Made by a program: the position numbers and the translations under genes. From positions 2,624,793 through 2,688,792 of the forward strand of contig NC_018392.1 in the NCBI RefSeq assembly GCF_000208865.1: DNA of 64,000 nucleotides. The letters run 5' to 3'. The first letter of the stretch is position 1. Every line of letters starts with the position of its first letter. Shown here piece after piece: positions 46,006 to 57,444 of the stretch. The DNA comes from Neospora caninum Liverpool. Taxonomy: Eukaryota; Apicomplexa; Conoidasida; Eucoccidiorida; Sarcocystidae. Below the pieces are notes generated by a model. That model had not been told where the DNA came from. It saw only the letters and a list, made by a program, of their open reading frames with translations, and did no database searches.

Positions 46006-49000
46006 CCGTCCCAGTGTTCGGGAAGTGGACCGGGCACATGGCATGGTCTTCAGCAGGGGGGACAAGCAGTGCGGGGAGACCTCAAGCAGAGGGCGGTGTC
46101 ATAAAGAGGCTGGCAAGTTTATAGTAGCAGCCATACCCCTAGTCGAGTACACATTGGAGGAAGTATTGTGCAGTCGTGAGTGGATCCGTCTAGCCCTGGC
46201 GCGGCGAAGCTCGAGTGCACGTGAGGCTTCGAAACACCCATGGGAGCTTCAGTTCCCGCGAGCTCACTGCAGCTGTGTTTTATAGCGTACAAGAAAGGAA
46301 GAGTGGTGTGATCTGAAGTAACTGGCACGGGGCCACTGGTTCGTCAACATCCGGCCATGCCGACGTCCAGTCGTGTGACACGTTCGTGTGTACCATGGGA
46401 GTGAATATTCGGTTTCTTCCAGGTTACGCGCAGTAAACGCTTTGAACGAAAATATTTTCGTCTGTAGATAATTCCATGATGTCCGTCCGTCTCAGGATAT
46501 CCGTGGATGTCTATGTAAGCGTTGCTGGTCGGGTGACAGGCGACGTCCAACCGTCGCGAATCAATTTCGAACAGTTATCGCAGTGCTGGTCATGGCTTCC
46601 CTCGCTGTACCGTGCCGAAGAGAGGATTCGAAGGCGAAACCCTCATACCTGTCTGGTGGGGACACGAAGAGAGCCGTTTTGTCTTCGTTGAGCGTTGGGA
46701 AGTTTTTGCGGGAGGCCCGTTACGCTGGCATACCACTACTGTTCCAGAGCCAGCGACGACTGATCGAAACGTTTTATGCATTCCGTTTCTGTGTATTCCC
46801 TCGTGCACAGTTTCTGAGTTTTATTACAACAGACTTGCATCTCCGGTCTGTTCGTTTTTGTACGTTTGTTGTGTCATGCACGTGGTCGAGCTGCTACCCG
46901 AAACCAGCTGTCTCGCTTGATGCCGGTACGGATGCGACCGAAACTGCGTCTTAATTTCGTACATGCCCATTCGAGGCAGTGCAAGCGTGTATTGCTCGAC
47001 GTCCGGTCGGTGGATTTCTTCCTTCCACCCGGCCTCCCCTCTTGGCCCACTCGGAGGCCAGTCGCATTGGAAAGGCCCAGGAAATCGTGCTATATGGCGG
47101 CTGCCGACCATTTAGACAGTAGCGGTAGATACCAGCTTCTCTACATGTAACAATGACACCGCAGTTGTATTTGTCGTCGAGGATTCTCGAGCGCAACCGC
47201 TGGATGCGAGAAAGGATCACGAATACAGCGTGACCTTGCCAGTTACCAATTCATCGTTCTTAATGAAGCTCTTGGGGGTTTGTAGGTGACGGCTCGGAGG
47301 AAGCACGTGTGGCAAACCCCATCGGATCGGCCCGTTTCACACACATCTCAAAGATCAGTTCCGTCTACTTCCCAGCCACCATACGGAGTGAGCATCGCGC
47401 TTGTCACCTGACGGGAAAGTTACGTCACGCTGTTTTACCGACATGACGTATTTCAAAAAAATGCGAGGTTGGTGAAGACAGCGAAAGCCACTGTCCAAAA
47501 GAGGGTACCAAACTGGTCACATTCACATATAGACGTTGACGCGGGAGACTTACCTAGTGCATTAGACTAGCGCCTGCTGCATTTTTCCTTGCTGTTGGAC
47601 ACGGGTACCACGCAGTGGCTGGTGGGATACATGTGTTTCGTTCTATGTAATATTACACGAAGAGACAAGACTCCTGAAGCAGTTATTTGGCGACGGGCGG
47701 AACGGACCACAACGTGCAACCGCCCCAAACACGAGTTTGCTACATGGGCCAAGATTCGGGTACAGTATCGCAGGTACCACGGCTGAGGGTGCTAAATCGG
47801 TAGTGAAACTGTTCTTCTGTCTTGAGTTGATGCCTAGGGGTGACTTCCGGCATTACTGGTAGCTTCCGGCTCCAGGGTAGTCGAGACTGTGCATCCTGTG
47901 CCATTCAAACAGGCAACCCTTCGACATGTCAATTGAGTGGGCACTCTTCGTTCATCACGAAACATTCTGAAACATCTATCCTTTCTGGCAGAGGGGGACA
48001 GATTTGGTCGACAGGGGCAAGCCAGAATCACGAAGGCGTGTTGCGCCTGCCACCTCGTTCCTGATGGCAGACGCACACTTGCTTTCACCGTTTTGTTAGA
48101 CGGACATGTGGGCGATAACCTTTTGATATGGCTCTATTGACAGCTTTTCGGGAAGAAAAACAAAAGGGGAAATCCTCAGTGATATCGCGATTTGTGATCT
48201 TGCTCGTTAAAATACTAGCCCATCCCGCATGCAAAGTTGAGGACGCCAGGCACACACAGAAATGAGGGGCCCTACGTGCTGAAGCCGAACGTCTGACAGA
48301 GAGCCTATCCCTTGTGCGGGAGTACCTATAGTGGATAAAGTGAAGTTATACAGCCTGTAACGTTGGCGGTGAGTTCTCTCTCTGACAGACTCCGGGATTC
48401 TTCGCGGATGCACGTCCGCGCTACTCAGTAGACCTTGGCCTCTACTTTACCGCTGCATTCAGGACGTATCAGATGACCCAACATGTAGGTAGTGCAGCCC
48501 TTCACCCCACTGCGTGCTTCCTTCAATTCTACCGCATCGTTACAAACTCAGGTTCAGTCCTCTTCCTTCAGCTTCCACCCCTACTTACCAGATTCAACAT
48601 GGACCGGACCGTCGCAGGCGGGTCCTGAGCGGATATTCCATCTTTCCCGCGTTTTTGCAGACGATATTCCCTGAAAAGTGATAATATTCGTTCCTCGGAC
48701 AGTGCTACAGAATCAAATTGCGGTTGCCACTCCAACGTCGACATCTAGAAAAGAACGAGGGACTTAGGGTAGCAGGCACGACATCAACCCTTGAAAACGC
48801 ATCCCGAGATTCTTAACACGGATTCAGTTTGTAGTATGTTCGCTAAACATGTGTTCGCACATGGATTGACAGCGATGAGATGATTCATGGAGATCGAAAA
48901 AATGACTAATCCGCATCCGATATCAGAGAGTGGGCGAATATTTCCCCTTGGAAATTGTACCAACGTCCCAGAGTGCTTTCAGATTTTCTTTCTTCGTAAT

Positions 49001-50019
49001 GTGACACAAAAGAGAACGCACTGCTGAGCCGGCCCTTTTTTCACTTGGACAACTGGCCCTGAAAAGTTCGAACAACCAGCTTCTCCTTGCTTTGATACAC
49101 ACACTTGAACTAGTGGTACAGAATGCCGCGTCAACTTCAGCCAACCGTAGATGCCCCCAAACCCGCTACGTTGGTTCAAAAATTCGACTCGTTTCGTTCT
49201 TGCTGAGACTATATCTATCATGGCCGTGACTGCCGGGCGCATCGAGAATCCCCCAGCTCTCCCCTTCCGCGACTGCCGGTTTCTATTTCGGTGGCTCTTC
49301 GCATCCCCCGTCCACTAACCGGCTTTGCCCTGTGCCAGTCTCTGTCTCTCTAACGGAAAACAAATAGTGCCTGTGTTTAGTCACTGTCTATTTCGCTTTC
49401 GGCGTTGACGTGCCTTACATGTTTCGTTGCCTGGTCTCCAGCGGCGGGTGCCCGAATCCAAACAATATTCCTGGAGACGGTACGCGCCGTTAAAAGGAGC
49501 AGCTGCTGGAACAGCGGGCCTCTGATGGACCGACATGATCCTCAGGAATACCGTAAGAAGAGATCACGCTTTGAAATGCCACCGGACTTCTTCGCGCGAA
49601 CGAGGCGAATTCGCGAATTTCCTACGACCATACGGAATAACGATACAGGCATCAGTGCCTTCCTTACAACACCAAGAGCTCTCGGCGCGTGATTCGCTCA
49701 TGTACGATTCAGAGATTTGTTTCAAACTTGGATTAGCAAACAGCAGTCACTCGACGTATGGGCGTGAGTCACAGAAACTCTTGAGTCAGTGCCACGTCGC
49801 CGTTATGCCCATGAATGCTCTTAACTCGCACCTCCCTTTGCGGTCCATGTCTCAGTCGTAATTGCACTTCTGCCTTTTTCGTTTGGCTGCGTTATTCCGG
49901 TTTCTGGCGGGGCCAAGGGACATTCACTTAGCCTTACTTAGCCGCTTTAGTGCAAGCCAGCTGTGGGTACCGAACCCAGCACGCTGCCCATCTATGATGC
50001 ATACTGCGCTGCCAGAGCC
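46006..50019. other. Four-kilobase intergenic region containing repeat copy 2
   Basis: This separates the two single-exon membrane-protein genes. It carries the second copy of the dispersed repeat (48287-48720). Around 49200-49450 the plus strand becomes pyrimidine-rich with few stops, suggesting the promoter/leader of the gene at 50020. Short frames at 49405-49861 have no domain and start mainly at non-ATG codons. No gene is called. Confidence 0.5.
48287..48720. repeat. Dispersed repeat, copy 2 (about 434 bp)
   Basis: Same orientation as copy 1 at 37037-37470, with about 95% identity by eye and small indels. The match begins at a shared GAACGT(C)TGACAGAGAGCC-like start and ends in an ATCAAATTG tail. 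It lies about 1.3 kb upstream of the ATG at 50020. No terminal inverted repeats or transposase frame were seen. Confidence 0.9.
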
Positions 50020-52776
50020 ATGTCGCACCAGTACCCCTTCTTGTTTCGTAGCGCTACTGCAGACAAATCACACACAACCGGAGTAGGGTTCTTGGTCAGC
50101 CTTCGACGGAAGGACGGCCTCCAAATAAACGAAGCCGATGTTGCTTCCCCTGTAGAGTGGCATTCCGATAGTGACTGTGAAGACGAGGGCAGTCTTCTCA
50201 TGGACTATTCCTCTCGGCCAGAAACTTCCGATGCCTCCAGCCACCTTCCTGATGAAGAAATCGTCTACGGTGTAACGGCTGAGAGCCAAGCTGACCACGG
50301 CATCTTCACTAGGAACACCTCTGCCACGTCAAATACACCGAAAGGCTCCGCAAGCACCTCATCTCAAGGAACAATCCTAGCCGGCTCCAGTTTCGCAAGG
50401 CCAAGGACACCTCCATCGCCTCGGGATGCGACGTGGGCTTCCGGGCACACGGGCGAAATTTATACCCAGACCCGAGACGGATGCAGCCCGGAAGGAAATT
50501 TGGCAGGGAATGTCTCCCCTAATGGCGGTTCACCGGCATGGAGAGGTAAGAAGCTCCGCGTGGATTTTCGAGGGGGTGAAGACGTCCCTGCTGCGGCGGG
50601 AGACCCATCCCCACCAGAAAGGAGAGACAGCCGGAATGGATGTCGACAGCCTCGGAGTGCCCCCCAGGGACAGGGGGAGAAAACCCCGATTTCTTCGTCG
50701 GAATCAACGGATCGCAGGGGAACGGAGGGTGCGGGAGAGTCTCTGAAGCGACAAGGCGATCCCCAAAGAGCTGTCAAAACGGGGGTTTTCCTAACGGGGG
50801 CCTTGACTGTCCCAGTCGGGCTTGTCGCCTTTGCATGTATATCGCCCTGGAGTTTCGGCTCCGGCTCGGCGCTCCTCGCCGGCGGGGCGCTTGTTTTTCT
50901 TTTTGGCTACTTCGGGACAACGCTGAGTTCACGGCCACTCCTCCTTGTCTACCTAGCACTCCTTTGCTGTTTCCTGGCCGGTCTTCTCGTGGCAACTGTC
51001 TTCAACACACATCTCGCCATTCAAGCCTTTCGAGCTGTCCGACATGTCTACTTCGATACACCCGAGGAGGTGGCCGCTGCATCTCGCAGACTGGAAACCG
51101 CCTTGGGCTCGATCCATGCCACAACATCAGAGACTACGCTTCCGCCTCCACCTGACTTCCCTGTTCGAGAGATCACGAACGAAAACCTGCCGAAATGGAG
51201 GAACTCGAACTCCCAAAAGCTTGCTATTTCGTCTGAGACTGACGTGCGTGTTTTGAGCAAAGGTTTGGCCCCACTGACTACAGGAGAGACGAATCAGGAA
51301 CCCGCGGCTCCCAATGCAAGGCCCCCGGAAACGGGGAAGGGATCTTCTACACTTTTTGGAGCAAAACGCGAGGCCCTCTCAGTTTCAGCTTCTTCCCATT
51401 CGACTTTGGTTGGGCAGTGGTCAGAAAAACGCACAACGGCGCAGCACTCTCTCGGCGAAAGTTCAACGTGGCAATCGCCATTTTCACCTGAAAGTATCGG
51501 AAACAAGTCCGCTTTTCTGGGCTTTTCTGTCGCTCCAGAAGTCAACCTGAATGCGGAGTCGAACAGAAACGTTTTGCTCAGAAAGGCTCCTGCTGTTTTT
51601 TCCGGTAGCACTGACGGATATCGTGATGGATCAGCTCTTCAGCAGGGTTCAACGCCACGGGGACCACCGTCACTTCACGACAGAGAGGGAGGAGACGAAA
51701 ACGAAGGGAGCGCCCGAGACAAAAACGTTTCTCTTCGGCACAATACCGATCCGTTAGGCCCTCTAGACGTGCACCTTCAAGAGGGCCTGGCAGATTCATT
51801 CTCCCTGCTCGGGGGTACATCACCTGTTCGGAGTCGTAGCCCGTCAGCACTGGATCCCAAGTCGTTTGTAACAACCTCCCATGTGACGGAGACAGGAGAA
51901 ATGTACAGGGAACATAGACAAAGGGAGCTTGTGGACGTTCAGCAGTCGCCACCAAAAGCGAGCTTCCAGCGCAGATTTGACAAGCCCGAGTTTTCCGAAA
52001 ACTCACCTGGTGCAGAGTCTGTTGCGCCTCCGTCAACGCGTCTTGCCTCAGGGGTAGAGGGACGTCTTTCGCTTCTTCATGGCCCGCAGGCAAACAAGGC
52101 AATTGGTCTACAAGCGACTACTCTGCCTGTCATTCGCGTTGAAGCCGCGCGATGCAATGCAGTGCCTCTCTCTCTCTCCAAGTACATAGGACCGACAAAA
52201 CTTCAGCTGGAAACCTACGGCTTGATATGCGGCTTCTCTCTGTACAATGTTTGGGGGGTTGTCGACGCCTGGAACGTTGACTGTGAGAACTTTTGCGGCA
52301 ATAAATACCTCGCTACGAAACGGTACATATGGAATGTCGGCCACGATGCCTCTCAAGACAGCGAGACTGAACATGCAACGGCAGGAGGGAGCCTGAGCTC
52401 TCCGGGACCTGGCGCGCCTGCGTTTCGTGGAGAGCGGAGAATGCAAGCTTCGCGTACACGTTCAGAACCGTGGAGTGTCCTTCGACCTCAGAAGAAGACA
52501 GCAAAGAGGGAGGCGCGCGACCCACGCGCGACTCAGACGAGGTTAACCGCGCGTGACGACGCGTTAAAGGCGTGGCGAGAGACCACCTCCGTAGCAGACC
52601 AAATTAAATGCATGGAACTTGCTCTAAATCTCTCGTGCGGTGTCGTCAAATCCTTCTACCTTGTCCTGCTACCTGGACTGAGTGTAGTCATGGTTGTGAC
52701 TTCTCTCGCTCTGTTCACTGCTGGAACGTCTCTCGTCAAGAAGGGCTTTCAGCTCAGGAAAGCGTTAGCAGAGTGA
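50020..52776 (+). CDS. Four-pass membrane protein with tetraspanin-like topology
   Basis: This single exon encodes 918 residues from the first ATG (50020). Residues 1-250 are a Ser/Pro/Gly-rich hydrophilic N-terminus. Three closely spaced membrane segments follow: about 254-276 (GVFLTGALTVPVGLVAFAC), 281-301 (ALLAGGALVFLFGYFG) and 306-328 (LLLVYLALLCCFLAGLLVAT). A loop of about 550 residues comes next, then a fourth segment at about 878-905 (FYLVLLPGLSVVMVVTSLAL). Three clustered helices, a large loop with cysteines and a final helix is the tetraspanin plan, and FLFGYFG...LLLVYLALL resembles its TM2-TM3 boundary. Cysteines (RCNAV, LICGF, DCENFCGN, IKCMEL, LSCGV) sit only in the last part of the loop, as if a normal EC2 domain were extended by a disordered insert. 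The CCG motif is absent, so assignment to the family is tentative. Location is probably the secretory system or plasma membrane (inference). Confidence 0.85.
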   Translation: MSHQYPFLFRSATADKSHTTGVGFLVSLRRKDGLQINEADVASPVEWHSDSDCEDEGSLLMDYSSRPETSDASSHLPDEEIVYGVTAESQADHGIFTRNTSATSNTPKGSASTSSQGTILAGSSFARPRTPPSPRDATWASGHTGEIYTQTRDGCSPEGNLAGNVSPNGGSPAWRGKKLRVDFRGGEDVPAAAGDPSPPERRDSRNGCRQPRSAPQGQGEKTPISSSESTDRRGTEGAGESLKRQGDPQRAVKTGVFLTGALTVPVGLVAFACISPWSFGSGSALLAGGALVFLFGYFGTTLSSRPLLLVYLALLCCFLAGLLVATVFNTHLAIQAFRAVRHVYFDTPEEVAAASRRLETALGSIHATTSETTLPPPPDFPVREITNENLPKWRNSNSQKLAISSETDVRVLSKGLAPLTTGETNQEPAAPNARPPETGKGSSTLFGAKREALSVSASSHSTLVGQWSEKRTTAQHSLGESSTWQSPFSPESIGNKSAFLGFSVAPEVNLNAESNRNVLLRKAPAVFSGSTDGYRDGSALQQGSTPRGPPSLHDREGGDENEGSARDKNVSLRHNTDPLGPLDVHLQEGLADSFSLLGGTSPVRSRSPSALDPKSFVTTSHVTETGEMYREHRQRELVDVQQSPPKASFQRRFDKPEFSENSPGAESVAPPSTRLASGVEGRLSLLHGPQANKAIGLQATTLPVIRVEAARCNAVPLSLSKYIGPTKLQLETYGLICGFSLYNVWGVVDAWNVDCENFCGNKYLATKRYIWNVGHDASQDSETEHATAGGSLSSPGPGAPAFRGERRMQASRTRSEPWSVLRPQKKTAKREARDPRATQTRLTARDDALKAWRETTSVADQIKCMELALNLSCGVVKSFYLVLLPGLSVVMVVTSLALFTAGTSLVKKGFQLRKALAE

Positions 52777-53736
52777 GGGACCAGAGGGAGTGTGCGAACT
52801 GTTTCCCGTCGCCGTTGCAAGCTCTGAGGAAAGAAGCGCATGCACCTTCCTCTCTACACAACACGGAACCGGTTTTCAGTTCCTACATGTCCCTCCATTG
52901 TTTACTGACAAAGACTGCACTCCAGGCCGTCGTGGTTCACCGGTGTGTACACTGCAACCGACACACACGCCCCCAGACATCGTGTGGCCCCAAGGCGCCT
53001 CAAGTTTTCCTGTTCAGTTTCTGAGATTTCACACTGAATCGCGAAGCATCCCTCGAGCAATGGCCTGGACCCATACCGTGGAAAGGAAACGCGTCTCAGT
53101 CGCGGATTCTCTGGACAAGGGAAAACTGTCGTATTACACCCATTCCGTATACACTGCCCCACGTTTACAATACTTGGTCCGTCTCGGCACTCTGTGCACT
53201 CCAACAATACGAGACAGTTTGCCTGTCCGCTTCCTCACGGTAACAAGCAAAAGCCTTTCTGAGAGGCAAAACGTCTTCTTCGTTGAAGTCTTCCTGCTGG
53301 GAAGAGCTCGACGCAGCAGCAGAGCAACAGAATACAGCCAATCGTCAAAATAGAGATACCGTTCTAGGCGTATCGGCTTCAAAAGCGTTGCCCACCAACA
53401 CGGAGGGAACGTTTCGAACACACACTGAGACGAAAAAACCAGACTGTTCGCTGCTTCGGAAAGAACAAAAGTACTTTAACGTGTACCAGAAAAAAGGGAT
53501 GAAAGAAAAATCAAGGTCGCGCCCAGTACGGACAAAAAGCGAGGAGCCTGGGGACTTGTCAGCGCCTCGTGTTTCTTCGCGACATCGCCGGCGGCCACAG
53601 AGAGCCGCGTCGCGAGGGGGTGGAGAACCTTCACAAAGAGAGAACGAGCAAGAGAGGGACGCGCTTGAGCTCCCCTAATTCGTTGTCGCTTTCGTTTTTT
53701 CTCCCTCTACCGTCGCCTGCTAGTGCCGTTTTGTTC
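52777..53736. other. Short intergenic region between convergent genes
   Basis: This lies between the stop of the four-pass membrane protein (+) and the stop of VAC14 (-), so it should be the two 3' UTRs. No gene-like frame or repeat is apparent. Confidence 0.5.
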
Positions 53737-56700
53737 CTATCCTGCTCTCTTTTCTTCGGACCCACTCCGCTCTCGCGCACTCGAATTCAAGTGGCGCAAC
53801 GGAGAGTTGCCAGAGAAGAGGCTTCGTTCGTCATTCCGTTCCAGTGTCAAGACATCAGAGAGGGTAGAATATTCCGAGACAACGCGGCATGTGTCTAGCG
53901 TCCGCTCTTTCTCCTTAATGCGTCTGCGTTCGCCGGACGTTTCCGATGCATCCCCAAGCCCGCCATCTCTGCTATATCTGTCGTTTTCCTCCCGAGTCTT
54001 TTCGCCGTTCTCCTCGTCCACGCCTTTGTGCTTCGCTCCACTCTCGCCTGAACCTATCATCTTTTCTTGCTTCGTTTCTTCGTCTCGCCTTTCCACTAAC
54101 GAGTCAGAAAAGACGGCTTCGCCAGTGTCTCGACGAACCCTCTGCGCAGTTTCTTCCCGTCCACTCGGCAGCCCAGGACAGGGTTTCCCGTCCTTCCCCG
54201 TTTCTGCTTTCTTCTCTTCCACCTCTTCTTCCTCTCGCCTCGCAGTCTTCTCTTCTCCACAATCTCGCAAAGAGCAGGGCGGCCCAAACTCACGCTGCCG
54301 TTCGGTCTCCATAGGCTTCCCTCGCGGCGTGCGCGACGAAGCCACGCGGTCGTCTGGCGAAGGAGAAGTGGGAGGAAGGAAGAGACCCAGAATCGATGAC
54401 GCTGGCAAGGCAGCGTGTGCATCTGCGAAGGAGAAAACCAATAAGTTGGCCAGGCAAAAGAGCAAGAAAGAAATAACTTAGATCCCGACCAACGGCTCCA
54501 CACACAGTTTCGCATCCCCGCAAACACATCCTCAGTTGTAGCCCTCGCCAGTCAAATGCACGCATTCATGTCAAGAACGATGGACGCAAAATCAGACAAG
54601 ACCTCGCAAGAGTTTGTCCCACACCGATGCAGGGGATATAAAAGCCAGAGGACCGCGTAAACAACTCACCAAGCAGGGCCAACCTTGTCAACAAAAAGGC
54701 GAACAAGGGGTGTACGAAAAACAGCAACGGATTGCCAAGCTTTGGAGAGACACAGGAAACAAAACGGGCGAGAAAGCGGCGCACCTCAGACAAGGGGAGA
54801 GACGCAGTCGAGGATTTACCTTCCAGAGAAACTGCGACACTGTGCAGAAGATGCAGGCGATCGAACCAGTCACACGCTTCCTCGACAAATGCCTCCTCGA
54901 CCGCCTTTCGATCCTTGTCTCTGAGAAAAAGGAGAGCACAACCTCTTCACGTGGGCCTTAAGAGATGCAGGACGGTACACCTTCGTGTCTATCGCTCCAC
55001 TTCCATCTCTCTACAGCAGCTTGGCTCTTGCCTCTCGCCCTACAAATGCGTGCAAATACGTATAGGTATACGCTCAGATGTGCTGCGAATAAATATCGAA
55101 TAACCGTGTAGAGTTATGTATGTCGACGTGTGCCTGCAGACGAAAAAGTGAACATATATACACACATATGAACATGGATCTTCTTTGTGGATGGGTAAAG
55201 CGTCGGGTTCGCGCCTGAGGTGTTTGTGGCCGTTTTAGCTCTCGTGGCTGAAAACGCCTGAATCTCTCCTTGGTTCATGGACAGGACACGAGGCGGTCGA
55301 GAATCTCCGACGCATGTGCGGCAAAAACGGCTGCTTTGTTGTGCATGTCACTCTCGTGGAACTCACATTTCCTTTTCGCCGATCACGGGCTGCTGTTCCG
55401 GCGGGGACATCGGCGCGAGACAGGACGCAGCAGAGCACGGGAGAAGAGAGAGACGACGGTGGAGAAGCTCGTAAGCTCCGTTTTGAGGCAACAGGAGGGA
55501 AAGTCCTGAAAGGAAAGGCGCGAGCGGGAGGCGGTGAGGTGCGAGGAGGAAAGGTGGGGAAGAAGAGCAGTCGAGAGCGAGACCACGGGAGAGACAAATA
55601 GAGAGAGGGGAAGGCGCCTCGGAAGGGACACCACCGGCGCGCAGGATACGCACGCGACGTTTCTGGGCCCAGGGAGCGAGAGGCCAGAAAAGAGACAGAC
55701 GAGCCGAGATGTCAACCAAAACAGATTCCAAAAGAGCCTGCGCGGAAACAAACATGCGGCTCAAACGGAAGAGGCAAACGCGAACCAACCGGTCACCCTC
55801 AGGAGGCTTTCTCGGAAGGACATCGCGGAGGTGCGGACCACACGTGGCTTCAAACGGAGATTACAGGGCAAGGCCGGGGCTTTGCAGGCGCCGTACATTC
55901 GGAGACAAGAATGCTGCGCGCGCTCCGCGGCAGATGCATCGTCGCGAGACGGGTCAGACTCGGACACAGGCCCCCACTCACATACCCAGCTAAAACTACG
56001 TAGAACGCGTGCATGCGTGATTGAGAAAAAAATGGAGGCGACGTGCACGCCCTGGTAAGCCTGCGCGACCAAGTTTGGGGGGCAGAAAAGAGGCGCGCGC
56101 GGCAGGCGCAGAGGTGACAAGCAACCAAGGGGTAACAAAAGACAACAGTGAACACGCGAACAAAGAGGAACTGAACATGCAGAACGAGAAGGATCCGTAC
56201 CGACAAGTGCCTGGACGAGATCAGGATATTCCTGAGGGCGAAGCAGAAGAAGACGAACTGAGACGAAGGCCGGCGACTCAAAGAGAAGCACCAACTGATC
56301 AAGCTGCACGTACACCTGGAGTGGGAGGTTTCCGACGGTTGCTCTGCACACACAAAAGTGCACAGAAGGAAGCAAAAGAAGTGACGCAGGACACGGAGAA
56401 AATGTAAGACCCACCAGCAGTACTTCGCTTTCGCCACATACATTCACACTGCAGAATGACATATATGTATGCATATGTGAGATGACTTTCGTGCAGAGTG
56501 TCTGTTCACTTTTTTATCCTGGGCGTCGCGTTGACGGTCCGTTTCACGCTGGCTTCGTTGCCGCTGAAACATGCGACTTCCGGCGTGGAGTCTCGTTTTC
56601 CAGCATTCTCCCTGGTACCGATGTACGTACAGTCGCTGGACGAGCGCCACGGCCAGGCGGTGTTGATGCACGCGGAGAGAAAGGGCGAGCGTGGCGACAG

Positions 56701-57408
56701 GATTGTGCATCCTGCAAGAAAAGAAAATTCCATATCTTCCACAAAATTTATCTCCGACAGTTAAAAATCTTTGTCTACATACAAAAATTCGGGGGAGGGG
56801 GGGCAGGAACCTACCGGATGGCGAAGACGTACGCCACAAACGCGAATGAACCTACAGTCATCTGGGTTCCAAGGAGGCAAACGGTGACATATATTTCCAG
56901 ATACGCATACGCACGTACACACACATATGAATGTGTGTGTATATATATATGTACCTCTCTTGTTCTCCGTAAATATGTACATGTGAATGCCTGCACGCGT
57001 CTATTATGGTTCTCACTCCGCTGGAAATTGGAAACGCCTCAGTTTAGAGCTCACCACGCTGGGATCAGCCGGCGGAAGAGCGAAGCCTCGGAGTCTGCAT
57101 CGACGATGCAGAAGACATGCAAAACGGAGTTCCGTGAAGCCGATGAAGAAGCACGATGGAGGTTCGAAAGACGCAAGAAAAAAACAGAAGCTGACGCGCG
57201 CGCGTACGCCGCGAACCTCATCAGAGAATCCATAGACGGCCCGACGCCGTGGCTGTGGAGGGAAACGATCCACGACGAGGAGTCTAAAGAGAAGCATCTT
57301 GTGTAGCGACGCACAGAGATTAACCACAGTGGAGCTGCCAGGCAAGCACACAAAATGGAGAACGAATCCCGCATCCAGACACGCGTATCTCTCACTCTCA
57401 ACACATTA

Positions 57409-57444
<36 letters not shown>

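Noticed and set aside
53737..54465. A minus-strand frame whose first residues look like a signal peptide (LLFCLANLLVFSFADAHA)
   Set aside because: It begins at TTG with a stop just upstream. The hydrophobic part is the pyrimidine-rich tract before the acceptor CTTCGCAG at 54423, so it is intron read-through. From 54422 on, the same frame is the last exon of VAC14.
55534..56058. A plus-strand charged frame
   Set aside because: It is the complement of VAC14 intron sequence between the exons at 56343-56201 and 55505-55367; composition follows from the pyrimidine-rich intron.
57107..57306. A plus-strand ATG frame of about 66 residues rich in Arg/Glu
   Set aside because: It lies antisense to the VAC14 intron upstream of the 57094-57055 exon and has no partner exons or domain.
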